64,000 nt of DNA, taken from positions 1,554,565 to 1,618,564 of the forward strand of contig NW_026999346.1 of NCBI RefSeq assembly GCF_037126465.1, read 5' to 3'. The notes under the pieces are model-generated. The model was given only the letters and a program-made list of their open reading frames with translations, did not search any database and had not been told where the DNA came from. This DNA is from Ornithodoros turicata. Taxonomy: Eukaryota; Arthropoda; Arachnida; Ixodida; Argasidae. Below, piece by piece: positions 41,737 through 52,436 of the stretch (its first letter is position 1; every line of letters begins with the position of its first letter). The position numbers and the translations under genes were made by a program.

Positions 41737-42698
41737 CACAGTATGGGAACAATTTTTGGGAAGCGCACAATCGCTGGTCATCTGAAACTAAGAAGCGGTA
41801 CACCAACAAGACCATCTTCGCACACGAAGGAGACCCGATGGCGAACCAATGGCTCCAAACCTCGTCCAAGAACATGAAGGAAGGCGATAAAATCCGCGCG
41901 CTCCGTCTTCGTACGGGCGTTTATCCTTGCCGAGCCCTATTCAATAAGCATGCCCTGGACCCAACCGCGAGGCTTTGCCATCACTGCCGGGAAGCTGACG
42001 AGACACCGGCCCATATTTTGCAACACTCTGATCGCGTCTACGGTCCGCGCATCGAGCGACACAACCTTGTCTGCCAGCAGGTGGCCCGTCTCATTCAAAA
42101 GTATAACCCTCCCGCGACAGTGCGTCAAGAGCAAGTATTTTCAGTTGCAGTAGCTAGGCTCAACCCTGACCTAGTTGTGGAAGTGGGCGACACGGTATTT
42201 GTGGCGGACGTGGCCACCTGCTGGGATAACAGCCTGTCTACGCTTGAGCAGAAGACTAGGGAAAAGGTTCACAAGTACGAACCTTTACGCTGTCCCTTTC
42301 CGGGCAAGGAAGTTCACGTCGACGGTGTTGTGTTTGGTGCCCGGGGCCTCACATGTGGGTCCACAAGACGAGTTTGTGGGAGGTTTGGGCTCACTAAAAG
42401 TGACATATCATGGCTTGCATCAAGAGTTATCGCGTTGGCAGCCTTACCTGTTTGTCGCGCTTCGTGCGTAAAGTCTGAACTGTTTGTTTGGGTTTAGTTT
42501 ACTCTTCGTTCTCCGCTCGAGCCCATTTTTAGATAGTGGGCAGTTCGGTTCGTTTATGGTTCTTTCTTTTGCTTATTTTCACCAGGGCCCTAAGACCGGT
42601 GCTTGGTGTCAGCACAACACGGCTCTCACGGGTTCGTGTGGCACACAACGCCGAGCTTGGCCTAGCTTTTTAACCCTGTACAGGGACAGCCTTAGTTT
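41737..42698 (+). mobile_element. R2-like element H1, 5'-truncated 3' fragment
   Basis: Starts after CTCTTT within the RLE domain (EAHNRWSSETKKRYTNK) and ends before TAGCCAAATAAACG at 42699. It belongs to the G/L subfamily. Confidence 0.9.
41838..42497 (+). pseudogene. R2-like CCHC/RLE domain (element H1)
   Basis: Open frame from MANQWLQTSSKNMKEGDK: knuckle CHHC..PAHILQH (last cysteine replaced by histidine/serine), PRIERHNLVCQQVARL, core NPDLVVEVGDTVFVADVATCWD (PD..D kept), GARGLTCGSTRRVCGRFGL. A shift near 42430 alters the C-terminus (relatives end SLICLSRFVRKV). Confidence 0.86.
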
Positions 42699-42823
42699 TA
42701 GCCAAATAAACGCCATTCCACTCATTCGACGCTTTTCTCCCACGTTAGGATCGTGCATCTCAGGCATAAACTCACAAAGTATGGGGTAACTACACAAAGT
42801 ATGGGGAAAGTACTGTGCTCTTT
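42699..42823 (+). repeat. R2-target repeat, single unit between H1 and H2
   Basis: 125-bp unit, TAGCCAAATAAACGCC to CTCTTT, with the same ACACAAAGTATGGGG duplication as the unit at 41612. Confidence 0.92.
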
Positions 42824-43785
42824 CACAGTATGGGAACAATTTTTGGGAAGCGCACAATCGCTGGTCATCTGAAACTAAGAAGCGGTACACCAACAAGACC
42901 ATCTTCGCACACGAAGGAGACCCGATGGCGAACCAATGGCTCCAAACCTCGTCCAAGAACATGAAGGAAGGCGATAAAATCCGCGCGCTCCGTCTTCGTA
43001 CGGGCGTTTATCCTTGCCGAGCCCTATTCAATAAGCATGCCCTGGACCCAACCGCGAGGCTTTGCCATCACTGCCGGGAAGCTGACGAGACACCGGCCCA
43101 TATTTTGCAACACTCTGATCGCGTCTACGGTCCGCGCATCGAGCGACACAACCTTGTCTGCCAGCAGGTGGCCCGTCTCATTCAAAAGTATAACCCTCCC
43201 GCGACAGTGCGTCAAGAGCAAGTATTTTCAGTTGCAGGAGCTAGGCTCAACCCTGACCTAGTTGTGGAAGTGGGCGACAAGGTATTTGTGGCGGACGTGG
43301 CCACCTGCTGGGATAACAGCCTGTCTACGCTTGAGCAGAAGACTAGGGAAAAGGTTCACAAGTACGAACCTTTACGCTGTCCCTTTCCGGGCAAGGAAGT
43401 TCACGTCGACGGTGTTGTGTTTGGTGCCCGGGGCCTCACATGTGGGTCCACAAGACGAGTTTGTGGGAGGTTTGGGCTCACTAAAAGTGACATATCATGG
43501 CTTGCATCAAGAGTTATCGCGTTGGCAGCCTTACCTGTTTGTCGCGCTTCGTGCGTAAAGTCTGAACTGTTTGTTTGGGTTTAGTTTACTCTTCGTTCTC
43601 CGCTCGAGCCCATTTTTAGATAGTGGGCAGTTCGGTTCGTTTATGGTTCTTTCTTTTGCTTATTTTCACCAGGGCCCTAAGACCGGTGCTTGGTGTCAGC
43701 ACAACACGGCTCTGACGGGTTCGTGTGGCACACAACGCCGAGCTTGGCCTAGCTTTTTAACCCTGTACAGGGACAGCCTTAGTTT
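42824..43785 (+). mobile_element. R2-like element H2, duplicate of H1
   Basis: Copy of H1 made by the 1,087-bp duplication, not an independent insertion: it shares the 5' truncation point and the same frameshift. Confidence 0.9.
42925..43584 (+). pseudogene. R2-like CCHC/RLE domain (element H2)
   Basis: As in H1, with core NPDLVVEVGDKVFVADVATCWD and AGARL where H1 has AVARL, so H2 keeps the likely ancestral residues at both differences. Confidence 0.86.
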
Positions 43786-43894
43786 TAGCCAAATAAACGC
43801 CATTCCACTCATTCGACGCTTTTCTCCCACATTAGGATCGTGCATCTGAGGCACAAACTCACAAAGTATGGGGTAATGGCAGGGGAAAATACTG
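43786..43894 (+). repeat. R2-target tandem repeat, unit cut by the DNA element at 43895
   Basis: TAGCCAAATAAACGCC to GAAAATACTG; the unit resumes TGTGTTCTTTCGG at 45795. Confidence 0.9.
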
Positions 43895-43959
43895 CCCAGG
43901 CAGAAATCAGGACTGGTTCCCGAATGGTCCCCAAGTGGTTCCATTTGCAGTTGAATGGT

Positions 43960-44285
43960 CCCAGATGGGTCCCCAAGTGGTATTAATGGTCCCACTCTGG
44001 CTTTAAGCGGGTTCCATTCTGGTCCCAGATGGGTCCCCAAGTGGCGTTAGTGGTCCCATTCTGGCTTTAACCGGGTTCCATTCTGGGCCCAGATGGGTCC
44101 CAAAGTGGTGCAGTGTTCCCACTCTGGCTTTAAGCGGGTTCCATTCTGGGCCCAGATGGGTGCCAAAGTGGTGTGTGGTTCCCACTCTGGCTTTAAGTGG
44201 GTTCCATTCTGGGCCCAGAAGGGTGCAAAGTGGTGTGTGGTTCCCACTCTGGCTTTAAGCGGGTTCCATTTTGGGCTCAGATGGT
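43960..44285 (+). repeat. 63-bp tandem repeats in left arm of M1
   Basis: Five units; the marker GTTCCATT occurs at 44011, 44075, 44138, 44201 and 44263 (spacing 62-64). Units combine CTCTGGCTTTAAGCGGGTTC and GGGCCCAGATGGGT. Confidence 0.85.
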
Positions 44286-44684
44286 TCCAGCACTTCCAGC
44301 TGGAGCCTCACAGGTACCATTTTGTTCCCAGAATGGTCACTTGAGACTCCAAGTTGGGCAGCTTCCCAGCTTTCCCCTTTGAGATTTCATCTTGTCCACA
44401 CTTGCCATATCCTTCTGGTTTTGTTAGATCTATTACTCTGATCTATTTTAGCACATGCATGATCTCTTTTTATTGCTGTTTATCCAGGTGCGTGCGTCTG
44501 CGATCAAATATATGCTCTATCCCTGTAACTCCAATTCGAGCACATATTCTCATCTGAAGGTGCATATCATAACATATAAAGTACCAGAGAAAGGTAAAAA
44601 AAATACATCTCAACAACAACAAAAATTAAGCTAAATAACTAGAAGAAAGACAACGAAAAAAAGAAAAGGTAACTGCAGAGGCTG

Positions 44685-45047
44685 ATGCAATGTAAAGACG
44701 CTACGGCGGCTACAAATTCAAACTTCAAACGGCGAGAGCCGAGAGGGAGAGGAGAGGGCGAGAGAGGCGAGAGTGGCATGGCGGCATGGCAGTTGGTGCT
44801 TGAACGCGTCGCAACAAGTTGGTTTGGTCTTCAGTTGCCGTCGCAAGGATGGTGTATCTCCTGTGCAGTATTTACGTGTGTTTTAGTGGGCTTTGTAAGA
44901 CAATGCGATGACAATGGTTCCTATGCAACACATTGTCGATTTCCCGGAAGAGTTTTGACGCCAAGAAGACGTAAACGGCGTAGGGGCAAAACGCACTGTG
45001 AAACGCCAATCGGACTGCACGTCGCGAATGTTTGCAGGTATGAGTGA
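44685..45047 (+). other. Unassigned ORF with splice-like borders inside M1
   Basis: 120 codons, no recognised domain; basic C-terminal run PRRRKRRRGKTHC. Near its end CAG|GTATGAGT resembles a 5' splice site (about 45035) and TTTCATTTTAG at about 45083-45093 a 3' site. It could be a captured host exon or a remnant of the autonomous parent. Weak evidence. Confidence 0.25.
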
Positions 45048-45794
45048 CTACCGTGATGTTTTGATTACTATTAAATAGATGTTTCATTTTAGAAACTTAG
45101 GAGGAACTTGAAGAGAAACAGGATAAGAAGATTCCGAACGTACGGTGAAGAGGAAGGGGGTGTCGCGACCCGCATGGAAAACAGGAGTGTCATGTGTCAT
45201 CTTCTCTAAGAAAATACAAGATGTGAGGTGGCCAACGAACGAAAGCTCCCTGTATTCCGTGAGTGCATCGCACAGTCAGGCATATGCTTTGTCAAGACAC
45301 AGTGAGTCATCAGACTTATACTACGTAGTATGAACATGTAGAGATGTATTGATTATTTCTTTCTGCTCAGTGTATGCTTTTAGCAGAATAAACGGTATTT
45401 ACTTGAGCAATATCTGCATTTCTACGCATTATTTTCAGTCATGCATTCAGTGGCCCCAGCTGCTAAGTGGCCGGATCCCGGACCACTGGATCAATTCCAC
45501 TGGTTCCAGTTCAAGTGGGACCATCGTGAAGCTGGTTCCACTTTCAACTGGTCCCAGTCACTAAGTGGGACACACTCAAAGTGGGACCTGTCCAATAAAC
45601 CACTTTGAAGTGGTCCCACTCCAGAGTGGTCCCATTCTGAAGTGGTTTAACGAACTGGTCCCCCATGGGACCACTTGGCAAGTGGGACCAGAGTGGGGCC
45701 ATTACTAGGGTGGGACCAGAGTGGGACCATTACCAGAGTGGGACCAGTTCGTTAAACCATTTTGAAATGGTCCCATTCCAGATTTCTGCCTGGG

Positions 45795-46285
45795 TGTGTT
45801 CTTTCGGTAGCCAAATCAACGCCATTCTACTCGTTCGACGCTGTCTCCCACATTAGGATTGTGCATCTGAGGCACAAACTCACAAACTATGGGGTAACAA
45901 CAGGGGGAACTACATGTGTTCTTTCGGTAGTCAAATAAACGCCATTGTGCTCATTCGACGCTTTTATCCCACATTAGGATCGTGCATCTGAGGCACAAAC
46001 TCACAAAGTATGGGGTAACGACAGGGGAAAATACTGTGTTCTTTCGGTAGCGAAATGAACGCCATTCTACGCATTCGACGCTTTTCTCCCACATTAGGAT
46101 CGTGCATCTGAGGCACAAACTCGCAAAGTATGGGGTAACGGCAGGGGAAAATACTCTGTTCTTTCGGTAGCCAAATAAACGCCATTCTACGCATTCGACG
46201 CTTTTCTCCCACATTAGGATCGTGCATCTGAGGCACAAACACGCAAAATATGGGGTAACGGCAGGGGAAAATACTGTGCTCTTTT
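45795..46285 (+). repeat. R2-target tandem repeat, block S8 (four units)
   Basis: Resumes after M1; unit starts at 45808, 45928, 46048 and 46168 (120-bp spacing). The first unit has the GTAACAACAGGGGGAACTAC variant also in S2. It ends at CTCTTTT, the junction of element L. Confidence 0.92.
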
Positions 46286-46439
46286 GGGGGGCGTGACTCA
46301 GGTATTCGATTGCGGTTGCTCTGCGAATTATTAGCGCTATCGAATAGATATTTTTGGTTCAATCCTGAGTCACGGGCGGTCCGGCCTCCTCGTAGCACCC
46401 CCTGGGCAACGGCAGCAGCAGCCGCCTAACGGACCGCCC
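46286..46439 (+). ncRNA. HDV-like self-cleaving ribozyme at the 5' end of element L
   Basis: P1 GGGGGGCG starts at 46286 and pairs with CACCCCCT before GGGCAAC (G1.U closing, where G has G-C). J1/2 hairpin GTGACTCAGG/CCTGAGTCAC has gained or lost inner bases without losing the stem. P2 is perfect over ten pairs: GGGCGGTCCG with CGGACCGCCC. L3 TCCTCGT, J4/2 CTAAC. The best paired of the four copies, although P3 is weakened (GCC/AGC). Confidence 0.88.
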
Positions 46440-46564
46440 ACGCCATAAGCCGTGGTAGGAGTGAAAACTGTTATTGTTGTGAGTGTATTGTTTTGTTCTA
46501 AGCATCCAGGGTAGTTACCCAGGAGCGCTACGCTCTTACCTGGCTGAGCGGAGGATTTTTCAAG

Positions 46565-46954
46565 ATGGAAGATTGGGAAGTGTCTTTCCCGCCTTAGGAG
46601 CTGGTATGCCATTTATGCCACACTCGCTTGACGTCGAGAGAGAAGTTAGAACGACATTACCAAGAACACTCTCTGCGAATTCAGTGGCGATGCAGCCTAT
46701 GCCGCCAGAATACCTTATCATCAGTGAAGAGCATGTCGTCGCACCACTCGAAATGCCGTAAGCGGCGGGGGCGCAACCCTAATGAAGAGGAAGGATTGCG
46801 AGCAGATGATGCATCTCGAAGCGATATCAACGTGGATGGTCCTGGAGAGAGAAGCCTGGATCCAGCGGCACTTCCCCTGGGGGGTTGCGGCCGGCTGAGG
46901 TCCGGGAGGGGTCTGGTGTGCCCAGCTCTGAGGCTGAGCTGCCGGAGCAGATGA
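46565..46954 (+). pseudogene. R2-like zinc-finger N-terminus (element L)
   Basis: ATG 46565 (MEDWEVSFPP), then TAG at 46595-46597; frame 2 continues ELVCHLCHTRLTSREKLERHYQEH (finger 1; C2H2) and WRCSLC..SHHSKC (finger 2). A shift near 46885 in a G-run moves the linker to frame 1. Confidence 0.84.
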
Positions 46955-47713
46955 CAACTGGGGCTCGTACACCCAGAGAAGTTAATGTGGTCAACGAGGT
47001 TGTGACTTCTATCAGTCCTGTGCCGACGCATGATGTGTCGCAGCTGCGTTCAATGCTGGCAGGCGAGGAGCTAACGCCTCCTCTGAGACAGCCCGAAGTG
47101 TCCCAGCTGGCTTCAATGCTGGCAGGCGAGGAGCTTACGCCTCCTCTGGGACGGCCCGATGGGCCTTACAGATATGCACGGCAGGACGAGACCTGCGATG
47201 GGCGCGTCGAACAACTTTGTGGCACTATGGACGGTCCACCCTTGTCAAGCTCTTGCGGCTCGGCCTCGGGGCCGGGTTCAGCCGATTTCGCCCGGGCCGG
47301 GTCGGCCGCGGCCGCCCGAGCTGTGGTGTCGTACGGTCGATGGACCGATGCGGAACTGACCGTCATGGCAAGAACGGAGATGGACATTGGGGCACACCAA
47401 TTTAAGAACCAGGAGCTGCGTAACAGGTATCCCCATCGCTCACTGCAAAGCATACGTATGATGCGTCACTCGCAGAAATACAAGTCGATACTGCGAGCTC
47501 TTCAAGAGCGAGAGCGAGAGGGGCAGTTTCCCCATGCCATCGATACAAGAAGAGAACCAGCGTTCGAGATCTTCCTTGAGTGTAGAGGAGCGTAGAAGTA
47601 TCCTATCATCAACGTCTCTACCTGAAGAACTACTCAACAAGACCCCCGGGGGCCCTCTTCAGACGCAAGATATCGATTCCATCTACAAGGTGTGCTGCAT
47701 AATCCCGGTGTGT
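46885..47713 (+). pseudogene. R2-like linker and Myb-like domain (element L)
   Basis: Frame 1: VSQLRSMLAGEELTPPLRQ and VSQLASMLAGEELTPPLGR (doubled motif), Myb-like VSYGRWTDAELTVMARTEMDIG..RYPHRSLQSIRMMRHSQKYK without a stop. A shift near 47540 leads to frame 2: SVEERRSILSSTSLPEELLNK, GGPLQTQDIDSIYKV. It is cut at VCPKG by I-4 and resumes at 52941. Confidence 0.84.
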
Positions 47714-47726
47714 CCTAAGGGAAAGA
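47714..47726. repeat. Target-site duplication of LINE I-4, left copy
   Basis: CCTAAGGGAAAGA, repeated at 52937-52949. Confidence 0.9.
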
Positions 47727-47838
47727 TGATGATGATGATGATTAGGATTTTTCTGGCGCAGCGACTACAAAGGTCATATGCGCCAAACATGGTTATGAAC
47801 ACAGATGAATTAAGTTATAAGAATAAAGTGAATGAAAT

Positions 47839-49587
47839 TCAACCTAAAAATATACTAATGTAATTAAAAGAAGTGTCTGTAAAGTTATCTTGCAGAAAGT
47901 AACTAAAAAGTTGTAGGCTCCCAAGCAGGCCTATGTCCCTAAAAAAGTTCTCGTCATTATCAAACGAAATGACAGGCTCATCACCCAACAAGAGTGCTGG
48001 GTGAAGAGGTGTAAAATGCTTGTAGCATTCAGTGAAGTAGCGCTGGCGATGAGGTTCGTGTTGTGGACATGTGATGAGAATGTGAAGGATGGAGAGTTGC
48101 TCGTTACAATTGGTGCACCACGGTGGCTCCTCTCCTCGAAGTAGGTGGCCGTGCGACAAATATGTGTGCCCAATTCTGAGCCTGTGTCTCAGCACCTCCT
48201 GGAGACGTTGTTGAATTGCATGTACTTTATGCCCTACGTGTGGTTTTATGAGATGAAGCTTGTTCAGAGCTTGTTCATCCCAAAACTGCTGCCATTTTGC
48301 GTTAATGACCTTCTTTAATGTACGTCTGAAGTCATGGAAAGGGATGTCGAATGGGCTAATTTCTGATGAAAGAGCTGTTGCTGCTGCTCGGTCTGCAAGT
48401 TCATTTCCTGGGATACCCACGTGACTGGGCACCCAGCAAAATCTTAAGTTATAACCTCTGTTTATTATCCTACTGGCCAAAGAACGTGCTCTATGGACTA
48501 GAAAGTTCTTAGCCCGCTGCAGACTACTCAGAGCATGCAGAGAGCTAAGAGAGTCTGTGTAAATTACTCCAGATTTAACATGCGTTTGCAATATGAAATT
48601 AAGCGCCAAGATGAGTGCATATACTTCAGCAGTAAAAATGGATGCTGCTGGATGTAAACGGTGTGACCGCGTCACATCTGCAGATACCATGGCGCAGGAA
48701 ACGCTGTCAGCAGTCCGTGACCCATTTGTGTATATTTCAGTGCGGTCACCAAAGGAATGTTTTACTTCGAAGAACTCTTGCTGAAGGGCTAGGGGCGACG
48801 TATCCTTTTTATTGTACTTAGTTAAGGAGTAGTTGAACTGTGGCTGTGATTGCCAAGGAGCACATTCGTCACCCTGTTCTAGGATCCAGGAGTCCTGATA
48901 GAAAAAGTTATAAAACTCTTGATACTGCAAGGCTCGCATGCTAAAAGGCCGTACCACTGATGGTCTGTTTACAAATAGTCGCTGAAGCCGTGTGCCTTGG
49001 ACACAAGGCATGGCGGGATTCTGACAATGGCTTTTGACTTTAAGACCATAAAGAATAGTGAGGTAAGACCGTCGTCTGTCCAGAGACCACTCATTAGACT
49101 CGACGTACAAACTTTCGACTCGTGAGGTGCGGAAAGCTCCAAGTGCTAACCGGAGGGCCTGATGGTGTACTTGGTCAATTAACCTGAGGACTGACGTACG
49201 AGCAGAACTGTAAACAATACAACCATAGTCCATCTTCGAACGAATTACTGATGCATATATTTTGTGGAGGGTTGTTCTGTCTGCTCCCCAAGACTTGTGA
49301 GCGATAACTTTCATGAGATTTAAAGGCTTTATGCATTTTGCTTTTAGTTGCTTGATGTGCGGCAAAAACGTAAGCTTTCTATCAAATACCATTCCTAGAA
49401 ATTTGTGTTCTTCTCGGACAGCAATGTTCTCACCATTCATGCAAAGTGTAGGGTTCGGAAATAGTCCCTTTTTTCTCGTGAACAGAACACTGATAGTCTT
49501 TTCTGCGGAGAACTTGAATCCGTTCTGGTCTGCCCATTTAACCAGTCTGTTTATCGCCAGTTGTAGTTGCCTCTCACAAGTTGCCAA
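47839..49587 (-). pseudogene. I-4 ORF2: RT C-terminal part and RNase H
   Basis: Same frame as the piece ending at 49624. It opens ATCERQLQLAINRLVKWADQNGFKFS, EHKFLGMVFDRKLTF, KMDYGCIVYSSARTSVL, then RNase H IYTNGSRT (first aspartate of DGS replaced by asparagine), FTAEVYALILAL, YTDSLSSLHAL, WVPSHVGIPGNELADRAA, and knuckle CTNCNEQLSILHILITC. 582 codons open. Confidence 0.9.
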
Positions 49588-49623
49588 ATTTGCAGAGGAG
49601 TATGAAATTTGAATGTCATCAAC

Positions 49624-50892
49624 CTACACCGAATACGATATAGACGGAGGAATTGCAGTGCCTATGCAGTTCATTTTCACAATGAATAATGACACACTGA
49701 GCACGGAGCCCTGAGGAACTTCATTCTCCTGAAGAGATGGTTGTGATAGAGTGCTGCCCAGTTGGTCCCTGAAAGTTCGATCTTGGAGAAAGTTAATGAT
49801 ACAGCGTAAAAGCCGGCCTGGTATCCCTAAAAGGTATAGATCCTGGATGATCCCATACCTCCAAGCGGTATCATATGCCTTTTCTAAATCGAAGAATATA
49901 GAGGCACAGTGACTCCGCCTGACAAACGCATTCAAGATAATACATAGTCGGTTGTTCACCATTCTTTCGAATGTTTTCCCCAAACAGCTGGTGAGGGCAA
50001 TGGGCCTGTAGCTGGTGGGATTTGACGCTTCTTTGCCAGGTTTGAGACGTGGAATTACAGTTGCTACCTTCCATGCTGTTGGCATCTGCCCCTTATCCCA
50101 GACTTTGTTGAAGAAGTTTAGAAGACACGCTTTGGATTCCTCTGATAAGTGGGTCATCATGGAATAGGTGACCCTGTCTGGACCAGGAGCACTGACCTTC
50201 ACTGAGGACATTGCTCGCTGGAGCTCTACCATAGTGAACGGCTGGTTGTATGCATAATTTTCACCACCCACAGTTGAAATGACTTGCTTTTCTGCACGGT
50301 TCTTTACAGACAGGAATGTTTTGCTGTAATGTGCAGAACTGGAAACATTTTGGAAATGTTCACCTAGGAGGTCCACCTGTTCGTCTAAACTCTGACATGG
50401 AACACCATTGACTTGAAGGAGGGGAATGGAAAAACTCTGGTAGTCTCCTTTAATTTTCCGAAGCCTATCCCATACTTTCTTTGATGGGGTTCCATGTGTT
50501 AAAGAAGAAACAAAGTTGTGCCAAGAAGACCTTTTTGCTTGCTTTCGTGTCCACCTTGCTTTGGCACGTGCTTTTTTGAAGGCAAAAAGATTCTGGGATG
50601 TGGGGTATCTACGAAAGGTACCCCACGCACGATTCTGTTCCTTTCTAGTCTTTGAGCAATCGTCAGTCCACCAAGGTTTTGGACGCTTGGGGAGCCGACC
50701 CAATGTCTGTGGAATAGATTGTTTGGCGGCATCTATGATTGTGCTTGTAACTAAAGTGTTTGCCTCTTCGACTGGCATGTGTTCAAAAGAAGAGTACTGG
50801 AGTTTGACTTCCCTTTGGAATAAGCTCCAGTCAGCCTGAGCTATAGTTTCCATCGGGGTGGTCGTGTTGTGAGTGTATTTGTAGCACCACAC
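49624..50892 (-). pseudogene. I-4 ORF2: linker and reverse transcriptase
   Basis: KPWWTDDCSKTRKEQNRAWGTF linker, RT blocks SAPGPDRVTYSMMTHL, WKVATVIPRLKPGKEAS, SYRPIALTSCLGKTFERMV, then an in-frame loss of about 100 bp relative to I-3 (NNRLCIILNAFVRR), motif A FFDLEKAYDTAW, motif B EVPQGSVLSVSLF. The frame ends at a stop (49624-49626) exactly where relatives have the tyrosine of YVDD. Confidence 0.9.
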
Positions 50893-51539
50893 AATTTCAC
50901 GATAACAGGAAAGTGGTCACTCCCTCGTGGATTTTGTTCAACTGCCCAGTCTAAACTGCTAAACAGCGAGGGACCGCACAGCGAGATATCTAAAGAAGAA
51001 AAGCTTTGTGTCGCTGCATTGACGTAAGTAGCTTGCCCCGTGTTGAGCAAGCAAATTGACCTTGACATCAAAACCCTTTCCAATATTTTCCCTCTTACGT
51101 CTAACCTTCTGCTGACCCACATGGGGCTGTGGGCATTCAGATCCCCAAGAATAAGGAAAGGTTGAGGCAGCTGGTCGCAAAGATGCTCAAAGTCTCTTTG
51201 GTGAATTACAACTCAAGGGGGCAGGTACAATGAACACACTGTAATGACCCTGTCGAGGCATATTTGTACAGGTACAGCCTCAAGGTCTGTAACAACTGGA
51301 ACGGAATTGGAAGGAATGGACTGCGGAGTAATCAGAGCCACACCTCCACATGAACGTGAGGTGTCCGTACGATCCTTTCGAAAAACATTATATCTTCGAA
51401 ATGGGTTTACACTTTGCTTGTTCAAGTATGTCTCTTGCAAACAGAAACAGACAGCTTTATACTTTTCAAGAAGGTCATGTATGTCATCTATGTTGGTGAA
51501 GAGGCCTCGACAGTTCCATTGTAGAAGGACCTGTCCCAT
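50841..51539 (-). pseudogene. I-4 ORF2: APE endonuclease
   Basis: Start ATG 51539 (MGQVLLQWNCRG). Motifs: QWNCRG, FCLQETYL, SLYLPP then a stop (51213-51215) where I-1 has serine, GDLNAHSPMWV-type block near 51110-51150, DISLCGPSLF, GSDHFPVI. A shift near 50850-50890 separates it from the RT. Confidence 0.88.
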
Positions 51540-52107
51540 GAAAAGGATTGGGGTTAAGAAAAACCACAGGCTCCACAGACCTCCTCTGTGGTGCCACTCC
51601 CCTGCGCACCACTTCGGAGAAAGTGCCCTTTTTCCTGAACTCTGCTTGCGCCTTTGCATCTTTGTATGATATATTTTCTTCTGCCTTGATTCTAAGGATT
51701 TCTTTTTCATCTTTCCATCGGGGACAAGACCTAGAGTAGACAGGATGGTCACCTTTACAATTTGCACACCGCGCTTCTTTTCGGCAGGATTCTGCTGTGT
51801 GGTCTCTATCAGAGCATTTGGGACATGTTTCCTGTCCACGGCAGACCTGAGACCCATGCCCGAAGCGCTGACACTTGAAACAACGCCGCGGATTAGGGAC
51901 ATAGGGTCGCACGTGACAGTTGAGGTAACCAGCCTTGATGGTTTCAGGAAGCTTGTGTAGTTGAAAAGATAGAACAATGTGCTTCGTTGCGATTTCTTTA
52001 CCGTCTCGACGCATCACTATTCGCTTTGCTGCCACGACACCCTCTTCCCGCAGGCCTTCCTCAATCTCGGAGTCGGTGCACTCGAGAACCTCACTTTCGG
52101 AGATCAC
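51484..52107 (-). pseudogene. I-4 ORF1 C-terminal part with zinc knuckles
   Basis: ISESEVLECTDSEIEEGLREEG, then three knuckles CFKCQRFGHGSQVC, CPKCSDRDHTAESC and CANCKGDHPVYSRSC, CPRWKDEKEILRIKAEE and VVRRGVAPQRRS. The acidic/basic tail of I-1 is missing; the frame runs into the ORF2 start region. Confidence 0.87.
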
Positions 52108-52436
52108 GCCTCTGACAATATTGAGGTTTCTGTGTTTTGCACCGGTATGTCCCCAATTTTCTTGACCGCTTGGAGGGCCGAGCTTTGCTCCCTGGTTTGA
52201 ACCTCGACTTGAAGGTCCCCAGATGACAGTTTCTTTGCATTGTATGTCCTTCCGATTAATTTCTCTATTTCTCTGGCAATGACAAAAGGTGACATCTTAG
52301 TGAGTGGCTTTGTCTCATCTTCAGCATGGAGTAGCAGAAATTTTGGAAACCATGGTTCTGGAGACAGGCTGAATGAGCTTACTGGTGCTTCGGTGCAGCG
52401 CCGCTGATCATGTTTTTTTGAACGTGAAGTATTCAT
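52104..52436 (-). pseudogene. I-4 ORF1 N-terminal part
   Basis: ATG 52436 (MNTSRSKKHDQRR), PEPWFPKFLLL, AREIEKLIGRTYNAKKLSSGDLQVEV, SSALQAVKKIGDIPV, then a shift near 52130 into the following frame. Confidence 0.82.

Larger units (their letters stand above)
41612..43785 (+). repeat. 1,087-bp tandem duplication (satellite unit + R2-like 3' fragment)
   Basis: 41612-42698 and 42699-43785 are near-identical (a handful of base changes seen, for example GTAG/GGAG near 42155/43242 and CACGG/CAAGG near 42190/43277). Each copy has one 125-bp satellite unit followed by a 962-bp 3' fragment of an R2-like element. Confidence 0.93.
43895..45794. mobile_element. Non-autonomous DNA element M1 (CCCAGGCAGAAATC ends)
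   Basis: 1,900 bp between inverted ends CCCAGGCAGAAATCAGGA and TCC..GATTTCTGCCTGGG, inserted in a satellite unit with a 2-bp TG duplication (43893-43894, 45795-45796). Left arm: five tandem units of about 63 bp (43960-44280) of GGTCCC/GGGTTCCATTCTGG type. Right arm (45450-45780): dense AGTGGGACCA repeats. The centre holds no recognised transposase. Related to M2 at 56891-58954. Superfamily unassigned. Confidence 0.75.
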
